DNA of 64,000 nucleotides from NCBI RefSeq assembly GCF_025947185.1, contig NZ_CP110001.1, positions 4,216,001 to 4,280,000 of the forward strand. Direction: 5' to 3'. This DNA is from Flavobacterium sp. N2038 (GTDB lineage Bacteria > Bacteroidota > Bacteroidia > Flavobacteriales > Flavobacteriaceae). The notes below the pieces were generated by a model that was given only the letters and a program-made list of their open reading frames with translations, had not been told where the DNA came from and did no database searches. The position numbers were made by a program, and so were the translations under genes. This document shows, piece after piece, positions 33,942-42,589 of the stretch (the stretch's first letter is position 1; each line of letters begins with the position of its first letter).

Positions 33942-34970
33942 TTATACTAACAACGCTGCCTTATTTTCAATATCATGCTGCTCTAGCAGAGATTTGATAT
34001 TATTAAAAGTAACCAAAGCAATCTGTGTTAAAGCTTCATTGGTAAAAAAGGCCTGATGTGCTGTTACCAGAACATTCGGAAAACTCATTAACCGCTGAAT
34101 GGCATCGTCCTGGATAATATCTGCAGAAAGATCTCTAAAAAACAGTTTTTCTTCCTGTTCGTAAACATCGATTCCCAGATAACCAATTTTACCTTCTTTT
34201 AAACCTTCAATAACAGATGAAGTTTCTATTAACCCGCCACGACTTGTATTGATAATCATAACACTGTCTTTCATCAAAGTAATTGATTTTTGATTCACAA
34301 CATGTTTCGTCTGAGCGTTTAATGGACAATGGAGCGAAATAATATCACTTGACTTAAATAGTTCTTCTAAACCTACAAAAGAAACCCCATCTTTTATCAT
34401 TTCATCATTTTCAACAATATCATAAGCCAAAACCTTACATCCAAAACCTAAGGCAATTTTAGCGAACGCTTTTCCAATATTTCCAGTTCCTATAATTCCA
34501 ATTGCTTTTCCGAATAAATCAAATCCTAATAACCCATTTAACGAAAAATTCTGCTCGCGAACCCTGTTATAAGCTTTATGCGTTTTTCGGTTTAAAGTTA
34601 AAATCATTGCCATCGCATGTTCTGCAACTGCCTGCGGCGAATAAGCAGGAACACGACATACTTTTAAATTGTATTTTTTTGCCGCTTCTAAATCGACATT
34701 GTTAAAACCCGCACAACGCAAAGCTATAATCTTTACATTTTTCTCTGCTAGTTGTTTAATAACCGATTCGTTGACAATATCATTTACAAAAACACAGACA
34801 ATCGATGTATTTTCAATTAGAATTACGGTTTGTGGATTAAGCTGTGTTTCGAAGAAATCCATTTCAAAACTAAAATCTGCATTATATTTATTGAAGAACA
34901 ATTTATCATAAGGCTGCGTAGAAAAAAAAGCAATTTTGGTATTGGCTGATATAGTAGCATTTAAGCTCAT
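33942..34970 (-). CDS. D-2-hydroxyacid dehydrogenase (D-lactate dehydrogenase type)
   Basis: The 342-aa NAD-dependent enzyme reduces a 2-oxoacid such as pyruvate to the D-hydroxy acid. It shows the substrate-domain part (LRCAGFNNVDLEAAKKYNLKVCRVPAYSPQAVAEHAMAMILTLNRK), the Rossmann loop GIIGTGNIGKAFAKIALGFGCKVLAYD and the catalytic Arg in INTSRGGLIET. The Glu/His pair lies in the C-terminal part (LVTAHQAFFTNEAL). These are features of LdhA-like D-lactate dehydrogenases rather than phosphoglycerate dehydrogenase. It has no operon partner. Its upstream region has a TACTTTTA box close to the -7 consensus. Confidence 0.88.
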   Translation of the reverse strand: MSLNATISANTKIAFFSTQPYDKLFFNKYNADFSFEMDFFETQLNPQTVILIENTSIVCVFVNDIVNESVIKQLAEKNVKIIALRCAGFNNVDLEAAKKYNLKVCRVPAYSPQAVAEHAMAMILTLNRKTHKAYNRVREQNFSLNGLLGFDLFGKAIGIIGTGNIGKAFAKIALGFGCKVLAYDIVENDEMIKDGVSFVGLEELFKSSDIISLHCPLNAQTKHVVNQKSITLMKDSVMIINTSRGGLIETSSVIEGLKEGKIGYLGIDVYEQEEKLFFRDLSADIIQDDAIQRLMSFPNVLVTAHQAFFTNEALTQIALVTFNNIKSLLEQHDIENKAALLV

Positions 34971-35162
34971 AGTAATTTATTTTTCAGATTCTCTAATTAT
35001 TTACATCTTAAAAGTAAACAATTTATTCTGTAATTTTAATACACAACACTCTTTAATACTTTATCAATCAAATTGTTAATTAAACTATAATTTTATAGAT
35101 CAGATTAAACCAATTAATTTTTGCAAAGTCTAAAATCGTATAACAATTAAAAAACTTACATC

Positions 35163-35582
35163 ATGAAAAAATTATTTATTGCAGCAATGTTGTTCATCGG
35201 AATAGCAAGCTTTGCACAAGACATGGGAAAAAGAGAAAAACTTACTCCGGAACAACGTACAGAAAAGCAGTTAAAAAAACTGACTACCGAATTAAATCTG
35301 GACGCCAATCAACAGATCCAGGTTAAACAACTTCTGACTGACCGAAATGCTAAAGCAGAAAAATTTAAAGAAACCCGCAAAGAAAAAAAAGAGAGCAATG
35401 TAAAACCAACTGCAGCTGAGAAGGAAGCCTTTAAAAAAGAAGTGATGGCCGAAAAAGAGGCAAATGATGCTAAAATGAAATCAATTCTGAATGCTGACCA
35501 ATATACAAAATGGAAAAAAATTCAGGAAGAGAACAAAGACAAAGCAAGAGAAAAAATGAAAGAATATCGTAAAGAAAACTAA
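35163..35582 (+). CDS. Small periplasmic Spy/CpxP-like helical protein
   Basis: The 139-aa protein has a signal peptide (MKKLFIAAMLFIGIASFAQ) and a highly charged, lysine-rich helical body. Two LTPEQR/LNADQ-type motifs (KLTPEQRTEKQLKKLTTELNLDANQQIQVKQLL and MKSILNADQYTKWKKIQEE) resemble the LTxxQ motif of Spy and CpxP, which are periplasmic chaperones. The likeness is at motif level only. A -7-like element (TTAATTTTTG) lies 38 nt ahead of the start, and an intrinsic terminator follows directly. Confidence 0.65.
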   Translation: MKKLFIAAMLFIGIASFAQDMGKREKLTPEQRTEKQLKKLTTELNLDANQQIQVKQLLTDRNAKAEKFKETRKEKKESNVKPTAAEKEAFKKEVMAEKEANDAKMKSILNADQYTKWKKIQEENKDKAREKMKEYRKEN

Positions 35583-35583
35583 T

Positions 35584-35612
35584 AAAAAAGGAGGCTTAAT
35601 AGCCTCCTTTTT
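35584..35612. terminator. Bidirectional terminator between the Spy-like gene and hemL
   Basis: The stem AAAAAGGAGGCT/AGCCTCCTTTTT with a TAAT loop lies between the convergent stop codons at 35582 and 35617, with A- and T-tracts on both sides. Confidence 0.92.
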
Positions 35613-35616
35613 ATAT

Positions 35617-36903
35617 TTAAAATGTTTTTGAAACTTTATCAATCGCATTAATTGTAAAATCTAAATCTTCATAAGTTAATGCATCTGTAATAAACCATGT
35701 TTCATAAGCTGAAGGTGCAATATAAACACCTTCCTGAAGCAATCCGTGAAAAAACTTCTTAAATGTTTCATTATCTCCTTTTGCAGCCGTTTGAAAATCG
35801 GTAACCGGATTTGCATCAAAATGTACCGAAATCATAGAACCTACTCTATTGATTGTAAACGCAATATTATTTGCTTTTAAAACTCTGTCTATCCCGGCTT
35901 CTAAATAAGCTGTTTTCTCTTCTAAACGGGTAAAAATTTCACGGTCATTATCTAATGCTTTTAACATTGCGTATCCTGCCGCCATTGCTAAAGGATTTCC
36001 TGATAATGTTCCAGCCTGATAAACTGGTCCAAGTGGCGCAAGATAATTCATGATTTCTTCACGCGCAGCAAAAGCTCCAACCGGAAGTCCTCCTCCAATT
36101 ACTTTCCCAAAAGTTACAATATCAGCATTGATATTATACAATTCCTGAACTCCTCCGCGAGCCAAACGGAAACCGGTCATTACCTCATCAAAAATCAGTA
36201 AAATTCCGTTTGCTGTACACAATTCTCTTAATCCTTCTAAAAATCCTTTTTGAGGCGGAATACACCCCATATTTCCGGCAACTGCTTCTATAATAATAGC
36301 AGCGATTTCGCCTTTATTAGCTTCAACCAACGTTTTTACATTCTCTAAATCATTGTATTTTGCCAACAAAGTATCTTTTGCAGTTCCTTCTGTTACACCT
36401 GGACTATTTGGTGAACCAAAAGTTACTGCTCCACTTCCTGCCTGAATCAAAAATGAATCAGAGTGTCCGTGGTAACAACCTGCAAATTTTACAATTTTAT
36501 CTCTTTTTGTAAATCCGCGAGCCAGACGAATCGCGCTCATACAGGCTTCTGTACCTGAATTTACAAAACGTATTTTATCAATATTCGGAACCATAGAAAC
36601 GGCCAAAGCCGCGATTTCAGTTTCCAGTTCTGTTGGCATACCAAATGAAGTTCCAAGCTTTGCTTTTTCGATTACGGCATCAACAACCGGCTGATAAGCA
36701 TGTCCCAAAACCATTGGTCCCCAAGAATTAATGTAATCTATTAATTTGTTTCCGTCTTCATCATATAAATAAGCACCTTTGGCACTTTTTACAAAAATTG
36801 GAGTCCCACCAACCGCTTTAAAGGCTCTAACTGGTGAATTTACTCCTCCGGGAATTACTTTTTCTGCTTCAGCAAAAAGCTGACTACTTCTTTTATATAA
36901 CAT
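35617..36903 (-). CDS. hemL: Glutamate-1-semialdehyde 2,1-aminomutase
   Basis: HemL makes 5-aminolevulinate from glutamate-1-semialdehyde, the C5 route to heme. The 428-aa PLP enzyme has [37 protein letters not shown] at the start, the [16 protein letters not shown] region, the conserved [10 protein letters not shown] and the PLP lysine in [18 protein letters not shown]. The length and order fit the family. It is 53 nt downstream of the GH73/LysM gene on the same strand, separated by an A/T-rich repeat (AATTATGAATTGTAAATTAT). The link between them is probably only positional. Confidence 0.96.
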   Translation of the reverse strand: MLYKRSSQLFAEAEKVIPGGVNSPVRAFKAVGGTPIFVKSAKGAYLYDEDGNKLIDYINSWGPMVLGHAYQPVVDAVIEKAKLGTSFGMPTELETEIAALAVSMVPNIDKIRFVNSGTEACMSAIRLARGFTKRDKIVKFAGCYHGHSDSFLIQAGSGAVTFGSPNSPGVTEGTAKDTLLAKYNDLENVKTLVEANKGEIAAIIIEAVAGNMGCIPPQKGFLEGLRELCTANGILLIFDEVMTGFRLARGGVQELYNINADIVTFGKVIGGGLPVGAFAAREEIMNYLAPLGPVYQAGTLSGNPLAMAAGYAMLKALDNDREIFTRLEEKTAYLEAGIDRVLKANNIAFTINRVGSMISVHFDANPVTDFQTAAKGDNETFKKFFHGLLQEGVYIAPSAYETWFITDALTYEDLDFTINAIDKVSKTF

Positions 36904-36956
36904 TTTTTATTTTTGATTATCTCAATAATTGTAAATTATCAATTATGAATTGTAAA

Positions 36957-37856
36957 TTATTTCACTTTCAATCTTTGCCCTATTGAAATGGCATTATCAG
37001 TTAAGTTATTTTTCTGTTTCAAGTCATCAACCAATACATTGAATTTCTTTGAAATGGAATATAGTGTATCTCCTTTTTGAACTTCGTACAAATTCGGGTC
37101 GTTTGAACTTGAATTTGGCTTTGTATTAGATGTCGCTACCGAAGATGAACTTTTAGTTGGGACTGTTTTATTGATTGGTGAATAGTTTTTTCCGGTAATC
37201 TGGCAATCGTATTGATGTAGATTATATCTTTCGATATAACTAATTAATTTGTCCGGATAATTAGGATCTGTAGCATAACCACAAGCTCTTAACCCTTTTG
37301 CCCAAGCTTTATAATCATCTTTTTCATAAGTAAATAAGGAGGCATATCTTTTTTTTCCAACCAAAAACAGGGCATGATCACGATATGATTCTGATGCTTC
37401 AGTATATTTTCTAAAACATTCCTGAGCCGAATCATCATCATGGCGTACACTTTCTCCAAGCCAATCTTTATGACATTTAATTCCGAAATGATTATTGGCA
37501 TCAATCGCCAAATCACCTTTTCCTGCACCAGATTCCAAAATCCCCTGAGCCAGAATAATACTTGCAGGAATACCATATTTCTGCATATTTCCCATTGCAA
37601 TATCTTTAAACTGCAAAATATAATTATTAACTAGATCACTGGTGACAACTGTTTTTGAAGTAGATTGAATAACCTCAGTTGTATTATTTGTAGAAGGGTA
37701 ATTTTTTCCGATAGGTTTAACAGGGTTACTTCTTTTTGTCGAAGCTGTCCTGGTCTGAATTGCTGCCGCTTTTTTAGTCGTCGCGATTGCAGGCTTACTA
37801 GATGAGCAACTTGCTATGGCTAATATTACGAGAAGTAATACAATTTTTTTAATCAT
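36957..37856 (-). CDS. GH73 glucosaminidase lipoprotein with LysM domain
   Basis: This is a peptidoglycan hydrolase of the FlgJ/LytG type. The 299-aa protein has a lipobox signal (MIKKIVLLLVILAIASC, cysteine at 17) and a Ser/Thr/Lys-rich linker. The GH73 domain (ILQFKDIAMGNMQKYGIPASIILAQGILESGAGKGDLAIDANNHFGIKCHKDW), with the catalytic Glu in LESGAG, extends to KLISYIERYNLHQYD. A C-terminal LysM follows (YEVQKGDTLYSISKKFNVLVDDLKQKNNLTDNAISIGQRLKV). It probably trims cell wall from the outer-membrane side. Its start overlaps the end of the PLP-enzyme gene by 8 nt, so the two are co-translated. Confidence 0.92.
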   Translation of the reverse strand: MIKKIVLLLVILAIASCSSSKPAIATTKKAAAIQTRTASTKRSNPVKPIGKNYPSTNNTTEVIQSTSKTVVTSDLVNNYILQFKDIAMGNMQKYGIPASIILAQGILESGAGKGDLAIDANNHFGIKCHKDWLGESVRHDDDSAQECFRKYTEASESYRDHALFLVGKKRYASLFTYEKDDYKAWAKGLRACGYATDPNYPDKLISYIERYNLHQYDCQITGKNYSPINKTVPTKSSSSVATSNTKPNSSSNDPNLYEVQKGDTLYSISKKFNVLVDDLKQKNNLTDNAISIGQRLKVK

Positions 37857-38757
37857 GTGTTTTGAGTATTGGTAATTTTTTCTGCATCAATTTTATGTTC
37901 ATTCCTTCAATTCCCTGTAATCCGCCAGTATGAATGAGTAAAATTTTTGAATGTGCAGGAAAATAATTTTTGCTGATTAAATCTATAACGCCAAAAACCA
38001 TCTTTCCTGTATAAATTGGATCTAAGGGTACTTTATTCTCTTCAAAAAAAGCATTAATAAATTCGATTAACTCTAAATTTACCTTGCCATAGCCTCCAAA
38101 ATGATAGTCAGAAATTAAATTCCAGTTATCTTGTTTTGCAAAAATACGAATTTCATCTTTTAAAAAGTCACCTTTTAATGCCGGAAATCCCAAAATTTTC
38201 TGATTTGGCAATGCACTATTTATTAATCCGGAGATTGTTCCACCGGTTCCAACTGCGCAACAAACATAATTAAAAACCGAATCTTCTGCTGTTAAAATTT
38301 CTTCGCAGCCTTTTACAGCCAAATCATTTGTTCCGCCTTCTGGTACCAGATAAAAATTACCAAACTTATCTTTCAGCTTTTCAATAAAAGAATCCTCACT
38401 CTTGAGACGATACTCTTCTCTCGAAACAAATTCAAATTCCATTCCGTTTTCCTTAGCAAATTTCAGTGTTGGATTTTCTTCGATTTTATCCAAAAGCTCA
38501 TCTCCGCGAATAATTCCGATGGTCTTAAAACCTTGCTCTTTTCCTGCGTAAGCTACTGCTGCGATATGATTTGAAAATGCGCCTCCAAAAGTTAACAGCG
38601 TCGTTTTGCTTTCGGCTTTTGCCTGAAGCAAATTATATTTTAACTTTCTGAATTTATTTCCGGAAACAAACGGATGAATTAAATCTTCACGCTTAATTGT
38701 CAAAGAAATAGAGTTCGGAAAATGAATATGAATTGGCTGATTGAAAACTGGTTTCAT
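37849..38757 (-). CDS. PLP-dependent ACC deaminase / D-cysteine desulfhydrase-like protein
   Basis: The 302-aa fold-type II PLP enzyme has the PLP lysine in IHPFVSGNKFRKLKYNL, the LTFGGAFSNHIAAVAYAGKEQGFKTIGIIRG segment and the phosphate loop CAVGTGGTISGLI. The family holds 1-aminocyclopropane-1-carboxylate deaminases and D-cysteine desulfhydrases. The Bacteroidota version is rarely characterised, so the true substrate is open. It overlaps the GH73 gene downstream by 8 nt and the small HExxH protein upstream by 4 nt, so it is the middle gene of a three-gene operon. Confidence 0.85.
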   Translation of the reverse strand: MKPVFNQPIHIHFPNSISLTIKREDLIHPFVSGNKFRKLKYNLLQAKAESKTTLLTFGGAFSNHIAAVAYAGKEQGFKTIGIIRGDELLDKIEENPTLKFAKENGMEFEFVSREEYRLKSEDSFIEKLKDKFGNFYLVPEGGTNDLAVKGCEEILTAEDSVFNYVCCAVGTGGTISGLINSALPNQKILGFPALKGDFLKDEIRIFAKQDNWNLISDYHFGGYGKVNLELIEFINAFFEENKVPLDPIYTGKMVFGVIDLISKNYFPAHSKILLIHTGGLQGIEGMNIKLMQKKLPILKTHD

Positions 38758-39089
38758 TTTAATCTGATGTAATTTAAAACCTCAAAAAAAGATCGGTTTT
38801 TTAAATAATTTAAATTGGTTTCGTTTGTATAAGCTTCTCGCTCAAAACTAATGTTACGATAGGCTAAATCCTTGTTTTTATATTGAATTAAACGAATTAA
38901 AAACTCTGCAAAATACCAAACAAAAAACGGAATTACTAAAAGTTCTAATTGTTGCCTTAAATGTATTTTTTCGTGATTTACAAATATTCCATTTGTTTTA
39001 TCAAAACCATATTTCACAACAACAAACGGAAACACAGCCATTCCCCGATATCCTTTCGGAATTAAATATTTAGCAACAATCAGAAACAT
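38754..39089 (-). CDS. Small membrane protein with an HExxH motif
   Basis: The 111-aa protein has hydrophobic segments near residues 1-25 and 48-66 and the sequence GIFVNHEKIHLRQQLELLVIPFFVWYFAEFLIRLI. HEKIH fits the zinc-metalloprotease HExxH pattern, and a downstream FEREAYTNE could supply the third ligand (Glu). This resembles a very short version of the M56/BlaR-like or M48-like core, without the rest of the domain. Whether it is an active enzyme is uncertain. It heads the operon with the PLP enzyme (ATGA overlap) and the GH73 hydrolase. Confidence 0.65.
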   Translation of the reverse strand: MFLIVAKYLIPKGYRGMAVFPFVVVKYGFDKTNGIFVNHEKIHLRQQLELLVIPFFVWYFAEFLIRLIQYKNKDLAYRNISFEREAYTNETNLNYLKNRSFFEVLNYIRLK

Positions 39090-39205
39090 TGGCTGTAAAA
39101 TTTATAAATTTGTAGCTATAAAATTGTTTCATTTCAATAAAATCATAATCAAATATTTTTATTTTTGATTTTAGGTTTAATTGAAACTGAACCACAAGCA
39201 GATTT

Positions 39206-39388
39206 ATGAAAGAGCAAAGTAATGAAAATAAATTAATCGAAGGTGAAGATTTTTATTATACACCAGAAGGTTATAAATGCTTTACTGAGAAACACCATCT
39301 AAAGCGTGGTTACTGTTGTAAAAGCGGATGCCGCCATTGCCCTTACGGATTTGATAAAAGAACGGGTGAAATCAGGAAGAAAAACTAA
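39206..39388 (+). CDS. DUF5522 small cysteine-rich protein
   Basis: The 60-aa protein MKEQSNENKLIEGEDFYYTPEGYKCFTEKHHLKRGYCCKSGCRHCPYGFDKRTGEIRKKN matches DUF5522. The block YTPEG-x-x-C-FTE-x-HHLKRGYCC-x-x-GCRHCPYG is almost fully conserved in the family, with five cysteines and two histidines that could bind a metal. Function is unknown. It begins 116 nt after the divergent HExxH gene. Confidence 0.85.
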   Translation: MKEQSNENKLIEGEDFYYTPEGYKCFTEKHHLKRGYCCKSGCRHCPYGFDKRTGEIRKKN

Positions 39389-39770
39389 TTATAAAATGTG
39401 TCAATTTGATCATGAGATAATTTAAAAAATACGCTACAATCTAAAATCAATAATCTAAAATAATTATATGGATATCCATTCACAAAAATTCAGGATTACA
39501 ATCCACAAATCCTATCACAGGTCGGATATCCGCTATCCCTAGTTTTTTTAATTAGAAAATGTGTCAATGTGGGAATTAGATAATTTAAATAAATTCCAAT
39601 CCCAAAACCTTGGGATAAATTCCAAATTCCAATTGTATCAATTAAATATTGTCCACATTTAAAGCCCAACAGGGTGATATAATCTAAAAAACAAAAAAAA
39701 TTAATCTGTTGTTAATCTAACAAAAATACCTTAGCGTCTTAATAGCTTAGCAACTCAGCATCTTAAAAAA
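39389..39770. other. Repeat-rich intergenic region ahead of hutU
   Basis: There is no coding frame of quality in these 382 bp. They hold small palindromes (ATGGATATCCAT at 39468-39479, CGGATATCCG at 39523-39532, GGATTACAATCC at 39493-39504), two copies of an AATGTGTCAAT...GATAATTT motif (39396-39424 and 39557-39582), and a TTCCAAATTCCAA stretch shared with 33205-33220. This looks like layered short repeats. I cannot point to a hutU promoter with confidence. Confidence 0.65.
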
Positions 39771-41747
39771 ATGACTTTTAAAGAACAAATACAACAAGGG
39801 ATCCCTTCAATATTACCTCCAAAGGCAGCATACGATTTAGCAATTAATCATGCGCCAAAACGAAAAGAAATTCTTTCGGCAGAAGAAAAAAAACTAGCCT
39901 TAAAAAATGCTTTGCGTTATTTTAGTGCCAAAGATCATGCTGAATTAATTCAGGAATTCTCAGAAGAATTAGAAACTTACGGACGTATCTACATGTATCG
40001 TCTTCGTCCTGATTACAAAATGTATGCTCGCCCAATTGATGAATATCCGGGAAAATCATTGCAGGCAAAAGCCATTATGCACATGATTCAGAATAATCTG
40101 GATTATGCTGTAGCACAACACCCGCATGAGTTGATTACATATGGCGGAAATGGAGCCGTTTTTCAAAACTGGGCTCAATATTTATTGACAATGCAATATT
40201 TGTCTGAAATGACAGATGAGCAAACTTTAACTATGTATTCTGGACATCCAATGGGACTATTCCCTTCACATGCTGAAGCGCCAAGAGTTGTAGTTACAAA
40301 CGGAATGGTAATTCCAAATTATTCTAAACCGGACGATTGGGAAAAAATGAATGCTTTGGGCGTTTCGCAATACGGACAAATGACTGCTGGAAGTTATATG
40401 TACATTGGTCCACAAGGAATTGTACACGGAACGACGATTACAGTTTTGAATGGTTTTAGAAAAATAAAACAAAATCCGGAAGGAAGTTTATTTGTAACTT
40501 CCGGATTAGGCGGAATGTCGGGTGCACAGCCAAAAGCAGGAAATATTGCGGGTTGTATAACAGTTTGTGCCGAAGTAAATCCGAAAATCACTAAAATTCG
40601 TCACGAGCAAGGATGGATCAATGAAGTGGTAACTTCTACAGATGAACTGGTTGCCAGAGTAGCTTTGGCAAAAGCAAATAAAGAAACTGTTTCTATTGCT
40701 TATTTAGGAAATGTTGTGGACGTTTGGGAACGTTTTGATCAGGAAAACATTAAAATTGATTTAGGATCAGATCAGACTTCATTACATAATCCTTGGGCCG
40801 GAGGTTATTATCCGGTTGGAATTTCCTTTGAGGAAGCAAATGAAATGATGGCTAATAATCCGGAATTATTTAAAGAAAAAGTTCAGGAAACTTTACGTCG
40901 TCACGCTGCTGCAATTAACAAACACACTGCAAAAGGAACTTACTTTTTTGATTACGGGAATGCCTTTCTATTAGAAGCTTCACGTGCCGGTGCAGATGTA
41001 ATGGCAGAGAATAATATCGTTTTTAAATATCCTAGTTATGTTCAGGATATTATGGGTCCAATGTGTTTTGACTATGGATTTGGCCCATTTAGATGGGTTT
41101 GTACATCTGGAAAACCTGAAGATTTACAAAAAACTGATACTATTGCAAGTCAGGTTTTGGAAGAAATGGCAAAGACGGCTCCAAATGAAATTCAGCAGCA
41201 AATGCAGGACAATATCAAATGGATCAAAGGTGCACAGGAAAATAAACTGGTTGTAGGTTCTCAGGCTCGTATTTTATATGCAGATGCCGAAGGACGTATT
41301 AAAATTGCCGAAGCTTTTAATCAGGCGATTGCTAAAGGAGAAATTGGAACTGTTGTTTTAGGACGTGATCATCATGACGTTTCAGGAACAGATTCTCCTT
41401 ACAGAGAAACTTCAAATATCTACGACGGTTCTCGCTTTACTGCAGATATGGCCATTCATAATGTTATTGGAGACAGCTTTAGAGGTGCAACCTGGGTTTC
41501 GATTCATAATGGCGGCGGAGTTGGCTGGGGAGAGGTCATAAACGGCGGATTTGGTATGGTTCTTGATGGCTCTAAAGAGGCTTCAAAACGTTTAGCATCA
41601 ATGCTTTTCTGGGATGTTAACAACGGAATTTCAAGAAGAAGCTGGGCGCGAAATGACGAAGCTATTTTTGCTATAAAAAGAGCAATGGAAGTTCAGCCTT
41701 TACTAAAAGTAACTTTACCTAATATAGTTGACGAATCTCTATTTTAG
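39771..41747 (+). CDS. hutU: Urocanate hydratase
   Basis: HutU converts urocanate to imidazolonepropionate, the second step of histidine breakdown, with tightly bound NAD. The 658-aa protein is about 100 residues longer than the E. coli-type enzyme, as is usual in Bacteroidota. Core stretches are YGGNGAVFQNWAQYLLTMQYLSEM, TLTMYSGHPMGLFPSH, ITVLNGFRKI, FVTSGLGGMSGAQPKAG, DQTSLHNPWAGGYYPVG and the catalytic region GPMCFDYGFGPFRWVCTSG. No other hut gene is in the window. Confidence 0.95.
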   Translation: MTFKEQIQQGIPSILPPKAAYDLAINHAPKRKEILSAEEKKLALKNALRYFSAKDHAELIQEFSEELETYGRIYMYRLRPDYKMYARPIDEYPGKSLQAKAIMHMIQNNLDYAVAQHPHELITYGGNGAVFQNWAQYLLTMQYLSEMTDEQTLTMYSGHPMGLFPSHAEAPRVVVTNGMVIPNYSKPDDWEKMNALGVSQYGQMTAGSYMYIGPQGIVHGTTITVLNGFRKIKQNPEGSLFVTSGLGGMSGAQPKAGNIAGCITVCAEVNPKITKIRHEQGWINEVVTSTDELVARVALAKANKETVSIAYLGNVVDVWERFDQENIKIDLGSDQTSLHNPWAGGYYPVGISFEEANEMMANNPELFKEKVQETLRRHAAAINKHTAKGTYFFDYGNAFLLEASRAGADVMAENNIVFKYPSYVQDIMGPMCFDYGFGPFRWVCTSGKPEDLQKTDTIASQVLEEMAKTAPNEIQQQMQDNIKWIKGAQENKLVVGSQARILYADAEGRIKIAEAFNQAIAKGEIGTVVLGRDHHDVSGTDSPYRETSNIYDGSRFTADMAIHNVIGDSFRGATWVSIHNGGGVGWGEVINGGFGMVLDGSKEASKRLASMLFWDVNNGISRRSWARNDEAIFAIKRAMEVQPLLKVTLPNIVDESLF

Positions 41748-41797
41748 CCTAAAGCTTTCTTATTTAATTAAAAATGAGAACATTAAATCTTAAATAT

Positions 41798-42337
41798 ATG
41801 AAAACATTCAAATTAGTACCCGTTTTTCTGCTTTTAATTCTTGTAGCGTCATGCGATACCATCAGTGTTTATTCTGATTATGACAGAAACGTAAATTTTG
41901 CGCCTTATAAAACTTATGCTTTCTTTAAGCCGGGAATTGATAAGGTCGAGATCTCTGATTTGGATAAAAGACGTATCCTTCGTGCCATTGACGATCAAAT
42001 GCAGGCCAAAGGTTTTACTAAAAGCGAAAATCCAGATTTACTGGTAAATATTTTTACCAAATCGAGAGAGCAAATAGATGTAAACCAGTTTAGTGCCGGT
42101 TGGGGTTATGGATGGGGATATGGATGGAATCCTTACATGATGTACGGAGGAACAACTACCGTTTCAAGCTCTACTGAAGGAACTTTATATATTGATTTAA
42201 TCGATGCTAAAAAGAAAGAAATGATCTGGCAAGGTGAAGGTGTTGGTACTCTGACCCGAAACGTCGATAAAAAAGACGAAAAAATTGCCGAGTTTGTGGG
42301 CAAAATTTTAGCTCAATATCCTCCGGTAAAAAAATAA
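41798..42337 (+). CDS. DUF4136 lipoprotein
   Basis: I chose the ATG at 41798 (MKTFKLVPVFLLLILVASC), 179 aa, so that the lipobox cysteine follows a normal signal peptide; the frame also has an ATG eight codons earlier at 41774. The family blocks are VYSDYDRNVNFAPYKTYAFFKP, RAIDDQMQAKGFTKSENPDLLVNIFTKS and GTLYIDLIDAKKKEMIWQGEGVGTL. A glycine/tryptophan/tyrosine-rich loop (GWGYGWGYGWNPYMMYGG) lies in the middle. It is an envelope protein of unknown function. It lies 50 nt after hutU, and the ilvA promoter begins directly after it. Confidence 0.85.
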   Translation: MKTFKLVPVFLLLILVASCDTISVYSDYDRNVNFAPYKTYAFFKPGIDKVEISDLDKRRILRAIDDQMQAKGFTKSENPDLLVNIFTKSREQIDVNQFSAGWGYGWGYGWNPYMMYGGTTTVSSSTEGTLYIDLIDAKKKEMIWQGEGVGTLTRNVDKKDEKIAEFVGKILAQYPPVKK

Positions 42338-42342
42338 TTAAT

Positions 42343-42350
42343 TACATTTG
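42343..42350 (+). promoter_or_regulatory. Promoter -7 box of the ilvA leader
   Basis: TACATTTG at 42343-42350 matches TAnnTTTG exactly. The predicted start site is near 42355, so the leader peptide ATG at 42369 would lie about 14 nt into the transcript. There is no TTG at 17-23 nt upstream. Confidence 0.6.
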
Positions 42351-42368
42351 TTTTTCAAACAATTAAAA

Positions 42369-42428
42369 ATGACAAACTTTAGTAACATTATTATCGCTAT
42401 TATCAGCATTATTGCAATTCAGCAATAA
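42369..42428 (+). CDS. ilvA leader peptide rich in isoleucine
   Basis: The 19-codon frame encodes MTNFSNIIIAIISIIAIQQ and then TAA. Eight of its 19 residues are isoleucine (codons 42387-42419; ATT six times, ATC twice), grouped in runs. An A-rich sequence before the ATG (CAATTAAAA) suits initiation in this phylum. It stands between a promoter and a transcription terminator ahead of ilvA, whose pathway product is isoleucine. This is the layout of a leader peptide for ribosome-mediated attenuation. Translation has not been shown. Confidence 0.75.
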   Translation: MTNFSNIIIAIISIIAIQQ

Positions 42429-42500
42429 TGGCGAGGTGTTATATAAATAAGTAAAATATAATTTATAAGAACCTCCCACATCGGGAGGTTTTTTATTTTA
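42407..42500 (+). promoter_or_regulatory. Transcription attenuator of ilvA (alternative hairpins plus terminator)
   Basis: Three structures can form. A pause hairpin (CATTATTGC 42407-42415 with GCAATAATG 42422-42430) encloses the leader stop. An antiterminator pairs GAGGT (42433-42437) with ACCTC (42471-42475), extended by TT/AA and ATAAAT/ATTTAT (42443-42448 with 42461-42466). The terminator pairs AACCTCCC (42470-42477) with GGGAGGTT (42483-42490) and runs into TTTTTTATTTT. Antiterminator and terminator share the ACCTC arm, so only one can form. A ribosome at the leader stop would cover GAGGT and favour termination. Confidence 0.75.
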
Positions 42501-42521
42501 AGAAAGTTTAAGACAAATATG

Positions 42522-42589
42522 TTTTGCCACAGATTTCACAGATTCACCCAGATTAAAAATCATTACAATTCTTTTAATCTGTGGCAAAA
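42522..42589. repeat. 14-bp inverted repeat between the attenuator and ilvA
   Basis: TTTTGCCACAGATT (42522-42535) and AATCTGTGGCAAAA (42576-42589) are perfect reverse complements around a 40-nt loop. GCCACAGATT ends of this kind look like an interspersed intergenic repeat of the same style as the element at 47685-47801. It ends 18 nt ahead of the ilvA start, where the hairpin could affect translation. Confidence 0.6.

Noticed and set aside
39468..39532. Palindromes around GATATC as a replication origin or attachment site
   Set aside because: There are no DnaA boxes, integrase gene or duplicated ends; they are short repeats.
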